Of a stretch of 13,598 nt of DNA, positions 1 to 6,403 are shown piece by piece. Numbering within the stretch: the first letter of the stretch is position 1; each line of letters begins with the position of its first letter. The notes under the pieces were generated by a model. It worked only from the letters and a program-made list of their open reading frames with translations. It was not told the origin of the DNA and did not search any database. Location of the stretch: contig CAMLPZ010000097.1 in assembly GCA_946482045.1 (NCBI GenBank), positions 1 through 13,598 of the forward strand, read 5' to 3'. A program made the translations under genes and the position numbers. The DNA is from an uncultured Asticcacaulis sp. Lineage in GTDB: Bacteria; Pseudomonadota; Alphaproteobacteria; Caulobacterales; Caulobacteraceae.

Positions 1-649
1 CGAGCGCCTCGGTCAGGCAGTTCATCGAATTGGCGGTGAACATGCCCGAGCACGAACCGCAGGTCGGGCACGCGGCTTCTTCGACGGCCTGGACCTGGGC
101 GTCCGAGATGCGGTCGTCACCGGCCTGCATCATGGCGTCGACCAGATCGAGCTTGTGCGTCTTTTGTGCGCCGTCGGCATCCGGCCACACGACCTTGCCG
201 GCTTCCATCGGACCGCCAGAAACAAAGACGACCGGGATGTTGATGCGCATGGCGGCCATCAGCATGCCGGGCGTGATCTTGTCGCAGTTGGAAATGCAGA
301 CCATGGCGTCGGCGCAGTGGGCATTGACCATGTATTCGACGCTGTCGGCGATCAGGTCGCGCGACGGCAGGGAATAGAGCATGCCGCCGTGGCCCATGGC
401 GATGCCGTCATCGACCGCGATGGTGTTGAATTCCTTGGCGACGCCGCCGGCCGCTTCGATTTCGCGCGCCACCAACTGACCAAGGTCCTTGAGGTGGACG
501 TGACCGGGCACGAACTGGGTGAAGGAGTTGACGACGGCGATGATCGGCTTCTGGAAGTCGGCTTCCTTCATGCCGGTTGCCCGCCATAGCGCCCGCGCGC
601 CCGCCATGTTGCGGCCGGCTGTGGTTGTACGGGAACGATAGGTAGGCAT
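1..649 (-). CDS. ilvD: Dihydroxy-acid dehydratase, N-terminal part (cut by window edge)
   Basis: Dehydrates 2,3-dihydroxy-isovalerate and 2,3-dihydroxy-3-methylvalerate to the 2-keto acids that precede valine/leucine and isoleucine. The 216 visible codons, read leftward from ATG at 649, start [10 protein letters not shown] and align closely, from memory, with E. coli-type IlvD. Visible signatures are [11 protein letters not shown] (~41-50), [11 protein letters not shown] (~79-89), SNCDKITPG with Cys122 and the Mg-site lysine Lys124, and [15 protein letters not shown] with Cys194/197/200. The early cysteine of the plant-like [2Fe-2S] class is absent, so the [4Fe-4S] E. coli type is inferred. 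An AAGG lies 8-11 nt before the ATG and a perfect TATAAT lies upstream on this strand. The C-terminal about 400 residues fall outside the window. The gene is divergent from the main ilv/leu cluster. In Caulobacter ilvD is known to be controlled by a LysR-type activator (IlvR); no such gene is in this window. Confidence 0.97.
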   Translation of the reverse strand, partial: MPTYRSRTTTAGRNMAGARALWRATGMKEADFQKPIIAVVNSFTQFVPGHVHLKDLGQLVAREIEAAGGVAKEFNTIAVDDGIAMGHGGMLYSLPSRDLIADSVEYMVNAHCADAMVCISNCDKITPGMLMAAMRINIPVVFVSGGPMEAGKVVWPDADGAQKTHKLDLVDAMMQAGDDRISDAQVQAVEEAACPTCGSCSGMFTANSMNCLTEAL

Positions 650-681
650 GACAAGGAACCTTAATTGACTTGGGATGAGTG

Positions 682-687
682 ATTATA
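682..687 (-). promoter_or_regulatory. Candidate -10 box of ilvD
   Basis: Read on the minus strand this is a perfect TATAAT, 33 nt upstream of the ilvD ATG. The position where a -35 box would lie falls inside the terminal palindrome of the adjacent repeat (TTCCCC), so no good -35 is visible. An activator-dependent promoter would fit, but this is inference. Confidence 0.45.
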
Positions 688-688
688 C

Positions 689-818
689 TTCCTTCCCCGT
701 TTACGGGGAAGGTGTCGGCGCTTTAGCGGCGACGGAAGGGGGGAAGCGGTCGTTCAGCGCCCCCCTTCCGTCATCTCGCTAGCGCTCGATGCCACCTTCC
801 CCGTAAACGGGGAAGGAA
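689..818. repeat. Composite palindromic intergenic repeat, copy 1
   Basis: A roughly 130-bp element fills the gap between the esterase gene and ilvD. Its ends, 689-714 and 793-818, are perfect 26-bp inverted repeats, and each end is itself a near-palindrome (CTTCCCCGT..ACGGGGAAG). Inside lies a second perfect 13-bp inverted repeat, 731-743 against 760-772 (GACGGAAGGGGGG), plus a short local stem near 719-728 (CGCT TT AGCG). The first half recurs at 4075-4129 with the same spacing. No transposase frame is present, so it looks like a non-autonomous, REP-like intergenic element. It may fold in the esterase transcript tail. Confidence 0.8.
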
Positions 819-835
819 AAGTTTGATGGAAGCGG

Positions 836-1816
836 TCATTTCTGATCCCGCCAGATCCAGCGCAGGATGTCGGGCAGAAGCGCGCCGCCGTGCTGGTCGG
901 AATGGCCGCCGTCGCCCCAGACATATTTCAGGTCGTAGCGATGCGGCCCCAGGTCCCACTTGTCCGCATTGGCATTGGCCCATTCGAGCGACTTGACCAT
1001 CTGCTGGTTGGCCAGGAACCAGTTGCCGTGTTCGTTGTCGAGGTCGTTCGAGCCATCCTGAATAAAGATACGCAGCGGCCTGATCTTCGACTTGCGGATC
1101 ACGCCTGGATAAGTGTCGCCGCCATAGACCGCCGGCGTCGTAGCCGTCGCAGGTTTATAGCCGATCGACGTATAGGAGCCGATGATGCTGATGACATTGC
1201 CAAAGGCTTCCGGATGGGTCCAGGCCGCCGTGAACGACGCGATCGCGCCCGACGACGTGCCGCCGATAACACGACGCTTCGGATCGGACGTAAAGGCATA
1301 GCTCTTCGCCACATGCGGCAGCAGCTCTTCGGTCAGCATGCGCGTATGGGTGTCCGACAAGGCATCGTACTCTTCGGCGCGATGGTTCGGATTGCTCATC
1401 CCCAGATTATCGGGATAGACCGCGCCGGTATTACCCGGCGTTACAAAGATACCGAGCGTCACCGGTATCTCGCCCTTGGCGATCAGGTTATCGAGCACAT
1501 TCTGAACGCGCAGCGATCCGTCCGGATTGGTGGCGCGCTGGCCGTCCTGAAAAACCAGCAGGTTCGGCGGGTTTTTTGCGTCGTAGCCCACCGGCACATA
1601 GATCCAATAGCGCCGGACCGTATCGGGGATCAGTTTCGAATGAAACTCAAATGGCCCTTCCAGCCGGCCATGCTTTATACCCGTCTGCACCAGCGAGTCA
1701 GCCGTCAGAGGATAGTCGCCCGCCTTGCGCTCCTGCGCCGTCGCAGGCACGGCCAGGCACAGCGCAAACAAAACTGCGGCACAGGTCAGACGGTGGGTAG
1801 CGAAGAGGGCGAACAT
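836..1816 (-). CDS. Secreted alpha/beta-hydrolase esterase (feruloyl/enterochelin esterase-like)
   Basis: Putative exported serine esterase of the 'putative esterase' (CE1/enterochelin esterase-like) superfamily; the substrate is unknown. From ATG 1816 the protein has 326 residues and begins with a good signal peptide: a short n-region, the hydrophobic run CAAVLFALCLAV, and an ATA-Q cleavage site near residue 28. The nucleophile motif GGTSSG puts the catalytic Ser near 188. FIQDGSNDLDN (~251-261) offers the acid, and GDGGHSDQHGG (~301-311) the histidine. An in-frame GTG at 1846 would add ten residues (MNATDDYHKG) ahead of the signal peptide and make it atypical, so the shorter start is preferred. 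Neither start has a convincing ribosome site. The gene is upstream of, and codirectional with, ilvD, but separated from it by a repeat. A role in BCAA synthesis is not suggested. Confidence 0.85.
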   Translation of the reverse strand: MFALFATHRLTCAAVLFALCLAVPATAQERKAGDYPLTADSLVQTGIKHGRLEGPFEFHSKLIPDTVRRYWIYVPVGYDAKNPPNLLVFQDGQRATNPDGSLRVQNVLDNLIAKGEIPVTLGIFVTPGNTGAVYPDNLGMSNPNHRAEEYDALSDTHTRMLTEELLPHVAKSYAFTSDPKRRVIGGTSSGAIASFTAAWTHPEAFGNVISIIGSYTSIGYKPATATTPAVYGGDTYPGVIRKSKIRPLRIFIQDGSNDLDNEHGNWFLANQQMVKSLEWANANADKWDLGPHRYDLKYVWGDGGHSDQHGGALLPDILRWIWRDQK

Positions 1817-1896
1817 GCCCTTATGATAGTCGTCGGTCGCGTTCACGCAAGCACCCGCCAGATCGTATCATTTTCAACGAGGGCAGAACCTTTCCG

Positions 1897-1910
1897 GATT
1901 CGCCGGAGTC
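1897..1910. promoter_or_regulatory. Two closely spaced GANTC (CcrM-type) sites
   Basis: GATTC (1897-1901) and GAGTC (1906-1910) lie nine bases apart and overlap a 5-bp inverted repeat, TCCGG-N5-CCGGA (1893-1907), in the divergent promoter region between the esterase and the ilv leader. In Caulobacterales GANTC is the target of the cell-cycle methylase CcrM and can affect promoters through GcrA. A role here is inference. Confidence 0.3.
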
Positions 1911-1942
1911 TGGTGGCGTTTTAAGGCAATTGTCGCCTTGCC

Positions 1943-2030
1943 GTGAAAAATAGTTTCAAAAACACCGCTATAAGTGAAAAATAATTTTGCTGCACCGCCG
2001 TAATATCTTGAATGTGCGGAAAATTTTTCC
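1943..2030. promoter_or_regulatory. A+T-rich region with candidate operator sites upstream of the ilv leader
   Basis: This stretch has far lower G+C than its surroundings. It holds a direct repeat GTGAAAAATA at 1943-1952 and 1974-1983, 31 bp apart (about three helical turns). The inverted repeat TGAAA-N5-TTTCA lies at 1944-1958 and the palindrome GGAAAATTTTTCC at 2018-2030, just ahead of the -35 box. These could be activator sites, for example for a LysR- or Lrp-type regulator, or an UP element. No regulator can be named from sequence. Confidence 0.3.
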
Positions 2031-2040
2031 AAAAATGCGT

Positions 2041-2069
2041 TTGCATTTGCGTATGGTTTAAGGTTATAC
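2041..2069 (+). promoter_or_regulatory. Probable promoter of the ilv leader and cluster
   Basis: TTGCAT (2041-2046) and TTATAC (2064-2069) are separated by 17 bp, which fits a housekeeping sigma-70-type promoter. Transcription would start near 2076. That leaves a short 5' leader beginning with a 5-bp stem (TCACG/CGTGA, 2075-2088) before the leader peptide's ribosome site. Confidence 0.5.
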
Positions 2070-2111
2070 AGATGTCACGGCTTCGTGAGGATGCCGTTTT
2101 GGAGCCCAATC

Positions 2112-2255
2112 ATGACTTCGGCGCGAGCCATAGCGATGGAAAACACCACGGCTAAGAACCTCAAGGTTCTGGGCATGGGCCTGTTTTCGTCAGCTGTCGT
2201 GATTAGCATCGTATCGCTTATTGGGGGCGTACTACGCCCCTTGATGGAGTGGTAG
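2112..2255 (+). CDS. ilv leader peptide (attenuation)
   Basis: A 47-codon frame with GGAG 7 nt ahead of its ATG. Residues 29-41 read VVISIVSLIGGVL: nine of thirteen codons are Val, Ile or Leu, and several are codons unusual in this G+C-rich genome (GTA twice, CTA, CTT, ATT twice). Ribosome stalling at these codons when charged Val/Ile/Leu tRNAs are scarce is the classical trigger of ilv attenuation, as in E. coli ilvL and as described for Caulobacter ilvBN. The 3' end of the codon run overlaps a 7-bp hairpin (2224-2240), and an intrinsic terminator follows the stop codon by about 40 nt. An alternative is a small membrane protein, since residues 19-44 are hydrophobic. The terminator context favours a leader peptide. 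Confidence 0.75.
   Translation: MTSARAIAMENTTAKNLKVLGMGLFSSAVVISIVSLIGGVLRPLMEW
2224..2240 (+). promoter_or_regulatory. Attenuator pause/protector hairpin
   Basis: GGGGCGT (2224-2230), loop ACT, ACGCCCC (2234-2240): a perfect 7-bp stem laid over the last control codons of the leader peptide. A ribosome stalled at residues 29-41 would prevent it from forming. Further alternative stems lie between it and the terminator: AGCGAAGGG..CCCCACGCT (2254-2275) and GAGGATG-AAA-CATCCTC (2279-2295). AGCG at 2254-2257 can also pair with CGCT at 2297-2300 inside the terminator, a possible but weak antiterminator. Confidence 0.5.
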
Positions 2256-2293
2256 CGAAGGGCTGACCCCACGCTTTTGAGGATGAAACATCC

Positions 2294-2323
2294 TCCCGCT
2301 CCGTAAAACGGGCGGGATTTTTT
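2294..2323 (+). terminator. Attenuator terminator upstream of the IlvD-like gene and ilvC
   Basis: TCCCGC(T)CCG pairs with CGGGCGGGA around a TAAAA loop: nine base pairs with one bulged T, followed by six T residues. It lies 38 nt beyond the leader peptide stop and 58 nt before the next gene. No gene ends here except the leader peptide, so it is best read as the attenuator's terminator. Its sequence strongly resembles the end of the intergenic repeat at 4192-4214. Confidence 0.75.
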
Positions 2324-2381
2324 CGCACATCTCGATATCCGCCCGAACTGACCTGAACCGATCCAAACCAGAGACATAACC

Positions 2382-2948
2382 ATGAGCGTCCTGACCCAGT
2401 TCGATAAAGCCCCCGTCATGAAAGCCCAGAGCGGCTTTGCCATCCTGCATGGCACCTTCGCGCCGGAAGGCTGCGTGGTTCGTCTTGGTGACTTTATTAC
2501 GGAAGTGTTCGACGGTCCGGCACGCGTCTTCTCGACCGCCGGCGACGCCCTGGAAGCGATCGCAAAAGGCCGCATCCGCGACTGCGATATTCTGATCATC
2601 CGCAACGATGCCCGCGACGCGGACCTGTTCGCGACCGGCGGCGTGGCCAGCGTCGCCTCTGCCCTGCAGGCCTCGGGCCTCGACCGCGTCACCGTCATCA
2701 CCGACGGCCGCATCGGTTCTGACACCGTCGGCGCCGCCATCGGCAATGTCGCGCCGTCGGCCGCTGCTGGCGGGCCGATCGCCTACGCGCAGGACGACGA
2801 TATCATCCATATCGACATCGCTGGCCGCAGAATCGACATCATGGCGGATATAGACATCCGCCGCGGCGCTCGCCAAAAGAAGGCCGGCGCGAAAATGTTC
2901 GGCGCGGCCGCCGAACGCTACGCATCCATGATTTCAACAGGCGCCTAA
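2382..2948 (+). CDS. Stand-alone, degenerate IlvD/Edd C-terminal domain protein
   Basis: This 188-residue protein resembles only the C-terminal swivel domain of dihydroxy-acid dehydratase. GFAILHGTFAPEGCVVRL (18-35), GPARVFSTAGDALEAI (45-60), VITDGR (105-110), IGNVAPSAAAGGPIA (120-134), DDIIHIDIAGRRIDI (139-153) and the tail RYASMISTGA (179-188) match the corresponding IlvD stretches. The cluster-binding N-terminal domain is absent. The IlvD signature RYEGPKGGPGM is replaced by RNDARDADLF (74-83), and DGRFSGGT, which holds the proposed catalytic serine, reads DGRIGSDT (108-115). Dehydratase activity is therefore unlikely. The frame is intact with codon use like its neighbours. It is the first gene after the BCAA attenuator and ends 37 nt before ilvC, implying co-expression. 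It could be a regulatory or chaperone-like partner of IlvD or IlvC, or a decaying duplicate. The function is unknown. The ribosome site is weak (AGAGA). Confidence 0.85.
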   Translation: MSVLTQFDKAPVMKAQSGFAILHGTFAPEGCVVRLGDFITEVFDGPARVFSTAGDALEAIAKGRIRDCDILIIRNDARDADLFATGGVASVASALQASGLDRVTVITDGRIGSDTVGAAIGNVAPSAAAGGPIAYAQDDDIIHIDIAGRRIDIMADIDIRRGARQKKAGAKMFGAAAERYASMISTGA

Positions 2949-2985
2949 ACGCGCCGTCTAACCTCTCACGACCACGGAGACCATT

Positions 2986-3993
2986 GTGAAGATCTATACG
3001 AATGACGACGTTTCGCCCGACGCGTTCAAGGGCGAACGCATCGCCATCATCGGTTACGGCAGCCAGGGCCGCGCCCACGCCTCGAACCTGAAGGACTCCG
3101 GCGCTGACGTCGTGGTTGGCCTGCGTCCGGGCGGCGCCGGCGAAGTCAAGGCAAAGGCTGACGGTCATACGGTTCTCAGCGTCGCCGACGCCTGTAAGGA
3201 CGCGACCATCATCGCCATCCTGACGCCGGACATGACCCATGCCGACCTGTACAAGGACGTCATCGAACCGAACGCGCCGAAGGGCGTCGCCATCCTGTTC
3301 GCCCACGGCTTCTCGGTCCTCTATGGCCGCGTCGTTCCGCGCGCCGACATGGACGTCATCCTCGTTGCCCCGAAGGGTCCGGGCGACCTCGTCCGCCGTG
3401 AATACCAGCGCGGCCGCGGCGTGCCGTCGCTGTTCGCGGTTGACCGCGACGTGTCGGGCAAGGCTGCCACCAAGGCTCTCGGCTATGCCCGCGGCATTGG
3501 CGGCACCGTCGGCGGCGTCATCGAGACGACCTTCAAGGAAGAAACCGAGACCGACCTGTTCGGCGAACAGGCCGTTCTGTGCGGTGGCACGACCGAGCTG
3601 ATCCTGCTCGGTTTTGAGACCCTGGTCGACGCCGGCTACCGTCCGGAAATCGCCTATTTCGAAGTCCTGCATGAACTCAAGCTGATCGTCGATCTGCTGT
3701 ATGAAGGCGGCTTCGAAAAGATGCACTCGTTCGTTTCGGAAACCTGCAAGTACGGCGACCTCGTCTCCGGCCCGCGCATCATCAACGAAGAAACCCGCGC
3801 GCGCATGCAGGAAGTGCTCAACGACATCCAGTCGGGCGACTTCGCCCGCGACTGGATCCTGGAAAACATGGCCGGCCGTCCGCGCTACACCGCGCTGATG
3901 AAGCAGGACCTGGATCACCAGATCGAACACGTCGGCAAGGACCTGCGTTCGCGCATGTCCTGGCTGCAAAACAAGCAATCTGTGGACGCGTAA
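2986..3993 (+). CDS. ilvC: Ketol-acid reductoisomerase (NAD(P)H), class I
   Basis: Converts acetolactate and acetohydroxybutyrate to the dihydroxy acids, using NAD(P)H and Mg. The 335-residue length is that of short class I enzymes. The Rossmann motif [10 protein letters not shown] lies at 23-32. Catalytic/metal residues are His107 (FAHGF), Asp190 and Glu194 ([11 protein letters not shown]), Glu226 and Glu230 ([13 protein letters not shown]), and Ser251 (FVSETCKYG), so the active site is complete. Two departures stand out: the cofactor loop reads LRPGGAGEV (46-54), with glycines where NADPH enzymes usually carry phosphate-binding serines, and GPGHTVR of most relatives is GPGDLVR (131-137). 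The start is GTG 2986 with GGAGA 6 nt upstream. It follows the IlvD-like gene by 37 nt and is probably controlled by the same attenuator. Confidence 0.97.
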   Translation: MKIYTNDDVSPDAFKGERIAIIGYGSQGRAHASNLKDSGADVVVGLRPGGAGEVKAKADGHTVLSVADACKDATIIAILTPDMTHADLYKDVIEPNAPKGVAILFAHGFSVLYGRVVPRADMDVILVAPKGPGDLVRREYQRGRGVPSLFAVDRDVSGKAATKALGYARGIGGTVGGVIETTFKEETETDLFGEQAVLCGGTTELILLGFETLVDAGYRPEIAYFEVLHELKLIVDLLYEGGFEKMHSFVSETCKYGDLVSGPRIINEETRARMQEVLNDIQSGDFARDWILENMAGRPRYTALMKQDLDHQIEHVGKDLRSRMSWLQNKQSVDA

Positions 3994-4010
3994 TAGTCCA
4001 CACCGCCGCA

Positions 4011-4038
4011 GGTGGCGGGCTTAGGCGAGCCCGCCACC
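4011..4038 (+). terminator. Hairpin after ilvC (possible terminator)
   Basis: A perfect 11-bp stem, GGTGGCGGGCT/AGCCCGCCACC, with a 6-nt loop, starting 18 nt after the ilvC stop. It is followed by CT-rich sequence rather than a run of T, so it may be a weak terminator or a 3'-end stabiliser that partly separates ilvC from ilvG. Confidence 0.5.
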
Positions 4039-4074
4039 ACCTCTTCCGGCTCTTATTCGGCTACTAGGTGCCTT

Positions 4075-4214
4075 TTCCTTCCCCGTTCACGGGGATGGTG
4101 GCATTTGCAGAGCAAATGACGGAAGGGGGAACGACCGGATCAACAAGCGCAGGAGCTTGGGGCTTTCCCCCTCCCACCGCTTCGCGGTCCCCCCTCCTCG
4201 TAAAACGGGGCGGG
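4075..4214. repeat. Composite palindromic intergenic repeat, copy 2
   Basis: Bases 4075-4100 match 24 of 26 bases of 689-714, and GACGGAAGGGGG (4118-4129) matches 731-742 at almost the same offset. Between the two matches both copies carry a local stem, but of different sequence; here it is ATTTGC-AGA-GCAAAT (4102-4116). The right half differs: ACCGC-TTC-GCGGT (4176-4188) followed by a hairpin around TAAAA (4192-4214). The latter resembles the attenuator terminator at 2294-2317. The element fills most of the ilvC-ilvG gap, and no coding sequence is credible in it. Confidence 0.7.
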
Positions 4215-4260
4215 AATAATTTACCGACATATATCTGTCCAAACCTCGAAGTTTCAAACG

Positions 4261-5946
4261 ATGAGCAACCAACCGTCCGGAGCACAACTGGTCATCTCCA
4301 CGCTGAAGGCGCTGGGGGTCGAGACCGTATTCGGCTATCCGGGCGGCGCCATCATGCCCATCTACGATGCGCTCGCAGGAAGTGGCTTGCAGCACATCCT
4401 CGTCCGTCACGAACAGGGCGCCGCCTTCGCCGCCGATGCCTATGCTCGCGCCACGGGGCGCACGGGCGTCTGCATGGCCACATCAGGCCCCGGCGCCACC
4501 AACCTGATCACCGGCATCGCCAATGCCTACATGGACTCCGTGCCTATGGTCTGCATCACCGGCCAGGTCGGCACGCACCTGATGGGCACGGACGGCTTCC
4601 AGGAAGTCGACATCCTCGGCATGACGCTGGGCATCGTCAAACACTCCTGGCTGGTCCGCAACCCGGCCGAAATCCCCGCTATCCTGGCCGAAGCCTTCGC
4701 CATCGCCCGCGAAGGCCGCCCCGGCCCCGTCCTGGTCGACATCCCGCGCGATATCGCCGCCACGCGCGTCGCGACGTCCGACGCCGCCAGCTTCCCGGAA
4801 TGGACGCCGCCGGCGCCTGACGCCGATGCGCTGAAGGCCGCCGAAAAGCTGATTTCTCAGGCCCAGAAGCCGCTCTTTTACGTCGGCGGCGGCGTTGAAA
4901 TGGCCAATGCCGCGCAGGAACTGCGTGACCTGGTCGCCCGCACCGGCATCCCGCTGGTCTCGACGCTGAAAGGCCTCGGCACCCTGCCGACGACCGATGA
5001 GCTGGCGCTCGGCATGCTGGGCATGCACGGCACGCGCGCGGCCAACAACGCCGTCCAGGAAGCCGATCTATTGATCGTCCTGGGCGCGCGTTTCGACGAC
5101 CGCGCTACCGGCAAGCTGAATGCCTTCGCGCCTAACGCCAAGGTCATCCACTTCGACATCGACCGCGCCGAGATCGGCAAGCTGCGCAAGGCCGATGTCG
5201 GCATTGTCGGCGACCTGAAGATCGGCCTGCCGGCGCTGAACCCCAAGGTCGGCCCGATCCAGAAGTGGGTCGAAAAGTGCAAGGCCGACAAGTGGGAGCA
5301 CCGTTTCCGCTATAATGCGCCGGGCCAGGGCATCTATGCGCCGGGCCTGCTCAAGACCCTGTCCGAAAAGGCCGGCGACAAATTTATGGTCGCCTGCGAC
5401 GTCGGCCAGCACCAGATGTGGGTCGCCCAGCACTGCGAATTCCCGAACAACCGTGCCCACCTGACATCAGGCGGCTCGGGCGCCATGGGCTACGGCCTGC
5501 CCGCGGGCCTTGGCGCGAAACTCGGCCGTCCTGAGATGCACGTCGTCACCGTGTCCGGCGACGGCAGCTTCATGATGAACATTCAGGAGATGGCGACGCT
5601 CAATCGCTACAATATCCCCCTGAAGATCGTCCTGCTCGACAACTCCTCGCTGGGCCTGGTGCGCCAGTGGCAGCAACTGTTCTTCGAGGAGAACTATTCC
5701 GAAATCGACCTGTCGGACAATCCCGACTTCGTCGTCGTCGCCAAGGCGTTCAACCTGGACGCCTTCCGCATCACCCATCGCCATGAGGTCGATGCGGCTC
5801 TGGACCGCCTGCTGGCGGCCGAGCGGCCCACACTTTTGCATGTTGTTATCGATCCGCGTGAAAATGTCTGGCCGCTGGTGCCGCCGGGCGCGTCCAACGC
5901 GGACATGATGGAGGAACGCTGGGATGAGCCACTTGATTCATATTGA
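4261..5946 (+). CDS. ilvG: Acetolactate synthase large (catalytic) subunit, IlvG-like
   Basis: ThDP- and FAD-dependent condensation of pyruvate with pyruvate or 2-ketobutyrate, the first common step of Val/Leu and Ile synthesis. At 561 residues it is full length. The N-terminal ThDP domain includes [10 protein letters not shown] (24-33) and catalytic Glu51 (RHEQGAA); [10 protein letters not shown] follows. The central FAD domain has [12 protein letters not shown] and GARFDDR. The C-terminal ThDP motif is [12 protein letters not shown]...LLDN, and [13 protein letters not shown] follows. The end, [13 protein letters not shown], closely resembles E. coli IlvG. The start at 4261 ([11 protein letters not shown]) has no clear Shine-Dalgarno; a small palindrome, GTTTCAAAC, lies just upstream. 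The last 23 bases overlap ilvM, so the subunits are translationally coupled. ilvB is an equally common name. Confidence 0.96.
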   Translation: MSNQPSGAQLVISTLKALGVETVFGYPGGAIMPIYDALAGSGLQHILVRHEQGAAFAADAYARATGRTGVCMATSGPGATNLITGIANAYMDSVPMVCITGQVGTHLMGTDGFQEVDILGMTLGIVKHSWLVRNPAEIPAILAEAFAIAREGRPGPVLVDIPRDIAATRVATSDAASFPEWTPPAPDADALKAAEKLISQAQKPLFYVGGGVEMANAAQELRDLVARTGIPLVSTLKGLGTLPTTDELALGMLGMHGTRAANNAVQEADLLIVLGARFDDRATGKLNAFAPNAKVIHFDIDRAEIGKLRKADVGIVGDLKIGLPALNPKVGPIQKWVEKCKADKWEHRFRYNAPGQGIYAPGLLKTLSEKAGDKFMVACDVGQHQMWVAQHCEFPNNRAHLTSGGSGAMGYGLPAGLGAKLGRPEMHVVTVSGDGSFMMNIQEMATLNRYNIPLKIVLLDNSSLGLVRQWQQLFFEENYSEIDLSDNPDFVVVAKAFNLDAFRITHRHEVDAALDRLLAAERPTLLHVVIDPRENVWPLVPPGASNADMMEERWDEPLDSY

Positions 5947-6208
5947 GCTGGATCGTCTCGAAGGCAGCCTCCTGCGCATTCTCGGTCTGATAGAACGGCG
6001 CGGCTTCCACATCGACGGCATCGAACTCTTCGATCTCGGCGAGACGAAGCGCGGCCTGAACGTGACTGTCCGCGTCCGCGACGCCGGCCGTACGCTTGAG
6101 ACCCTGAACCTGCAGATCGATCGTCTCTATGGCATTACCCGCCTGGACGCCGATCCGCGTGGCGCCGCCGCAAAGCCTGCCAAGGCGAAGCAGGAGGCCC
6201 GGGCGTGA
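5924..6208 (+). CDS. ilvM: Acetolactate synthase small regulatory subunit, short IlvM-type (ACT domain)
   Basis: A 94-residue single ACT-domain protein (about residues 2-75: [30 protein letters not shown]), with an Ala/Lys-rich tail. It should stabilise the large subunit and mediate feedback control. At 94 residues it has the length of E. coli IlvM (87) and lacks the second domain of IlvN/IlvH-type subunits of about 160 residues. Its start overlaps the ilvG end by 23 nt, with GGAGGAA (5910-5916) as ribosome site. The order ilvG-ilvM-ilvE matches the enterobacterial ilvGMEDA operon. Whether it confers valine sensitivity cannot be read from sequence. Confidence 0.88.
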   Translation: MSHLIHIELDRLEGSLLRILGLIERRGFHIDGIELFDLGETKRGLNVTVRVRDAGRTLETLNLQIDRLYGITRLDADPRGAAAKPAKAKQEARA

Positions 6209-6403
6209 GCAATCATTTGATTACAGGAGAGAAGGTTTATCGGGGCCGTGGTCGCGGCCCCGGCCAGGTATGATCGAGGCTTCGCGCATAATCCGATGCG
6301 TTCGATAAATCGCCTTTGTGGTCTCCGCTAAACGGAGTAGAGAAGCCCATCCGGGCAAAACCGCAAAGCCCGCTCAAAAAATCATACCGATAAGCTGACA
6401 CAC
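6209..6403 (+). promoter_or_regulatory. Structured ilvM-ilvE spacer, possible cis-regulatory leader
   Basis: A 195-bp gap in an otherwise compact cluster. It holds an 8-bp G+C stem (CGGGGCCG/CGGCCCCG, 6241-6262), a 5-bp stem CTCCG-CTAAA-CGGAG (6323-6337), and GGGC at 6353-6356. That GGGC can pair either with GCCC at 6345-6348 or with GCCC at 6368-6371; both targets are part of a direct repeat AAGCCC. A 12-codon frame, MIEASRIIRCVR (6270-6308), lies between the stems but has a poor ribosome site. No T-run terminator and no riboswitch class was recognised. ilvE itself has no clear Shine-Dalgarno, so structure-dependent translation is possible. This is inference. Confidence 0.35.

Noticed and set aside
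155..589. Plus-strand open frame within ilvD
   Set aside because: Opposite strand encodes the highly conserved N-terminus of IlvD; this is its shadow.
689..818. CRISPR array or IS element
   Set aside because: Only one inverted pair with no regularly spaced direct repeats, and no transposase frame inside.
2839..3978. 379-codon minus-strand open frame opposite ilvC
   Set aside because: Antisense shadow; the plus strand encodes a complete IlvC with all catalytic residues.
4068..4820. 250-codon plus frame starting in the repeat before ilvG
   Set aside because: Starts in repeat DNA and continues out of frame through ilvG. The translation is Arg/His/Pro-rich low complexity.
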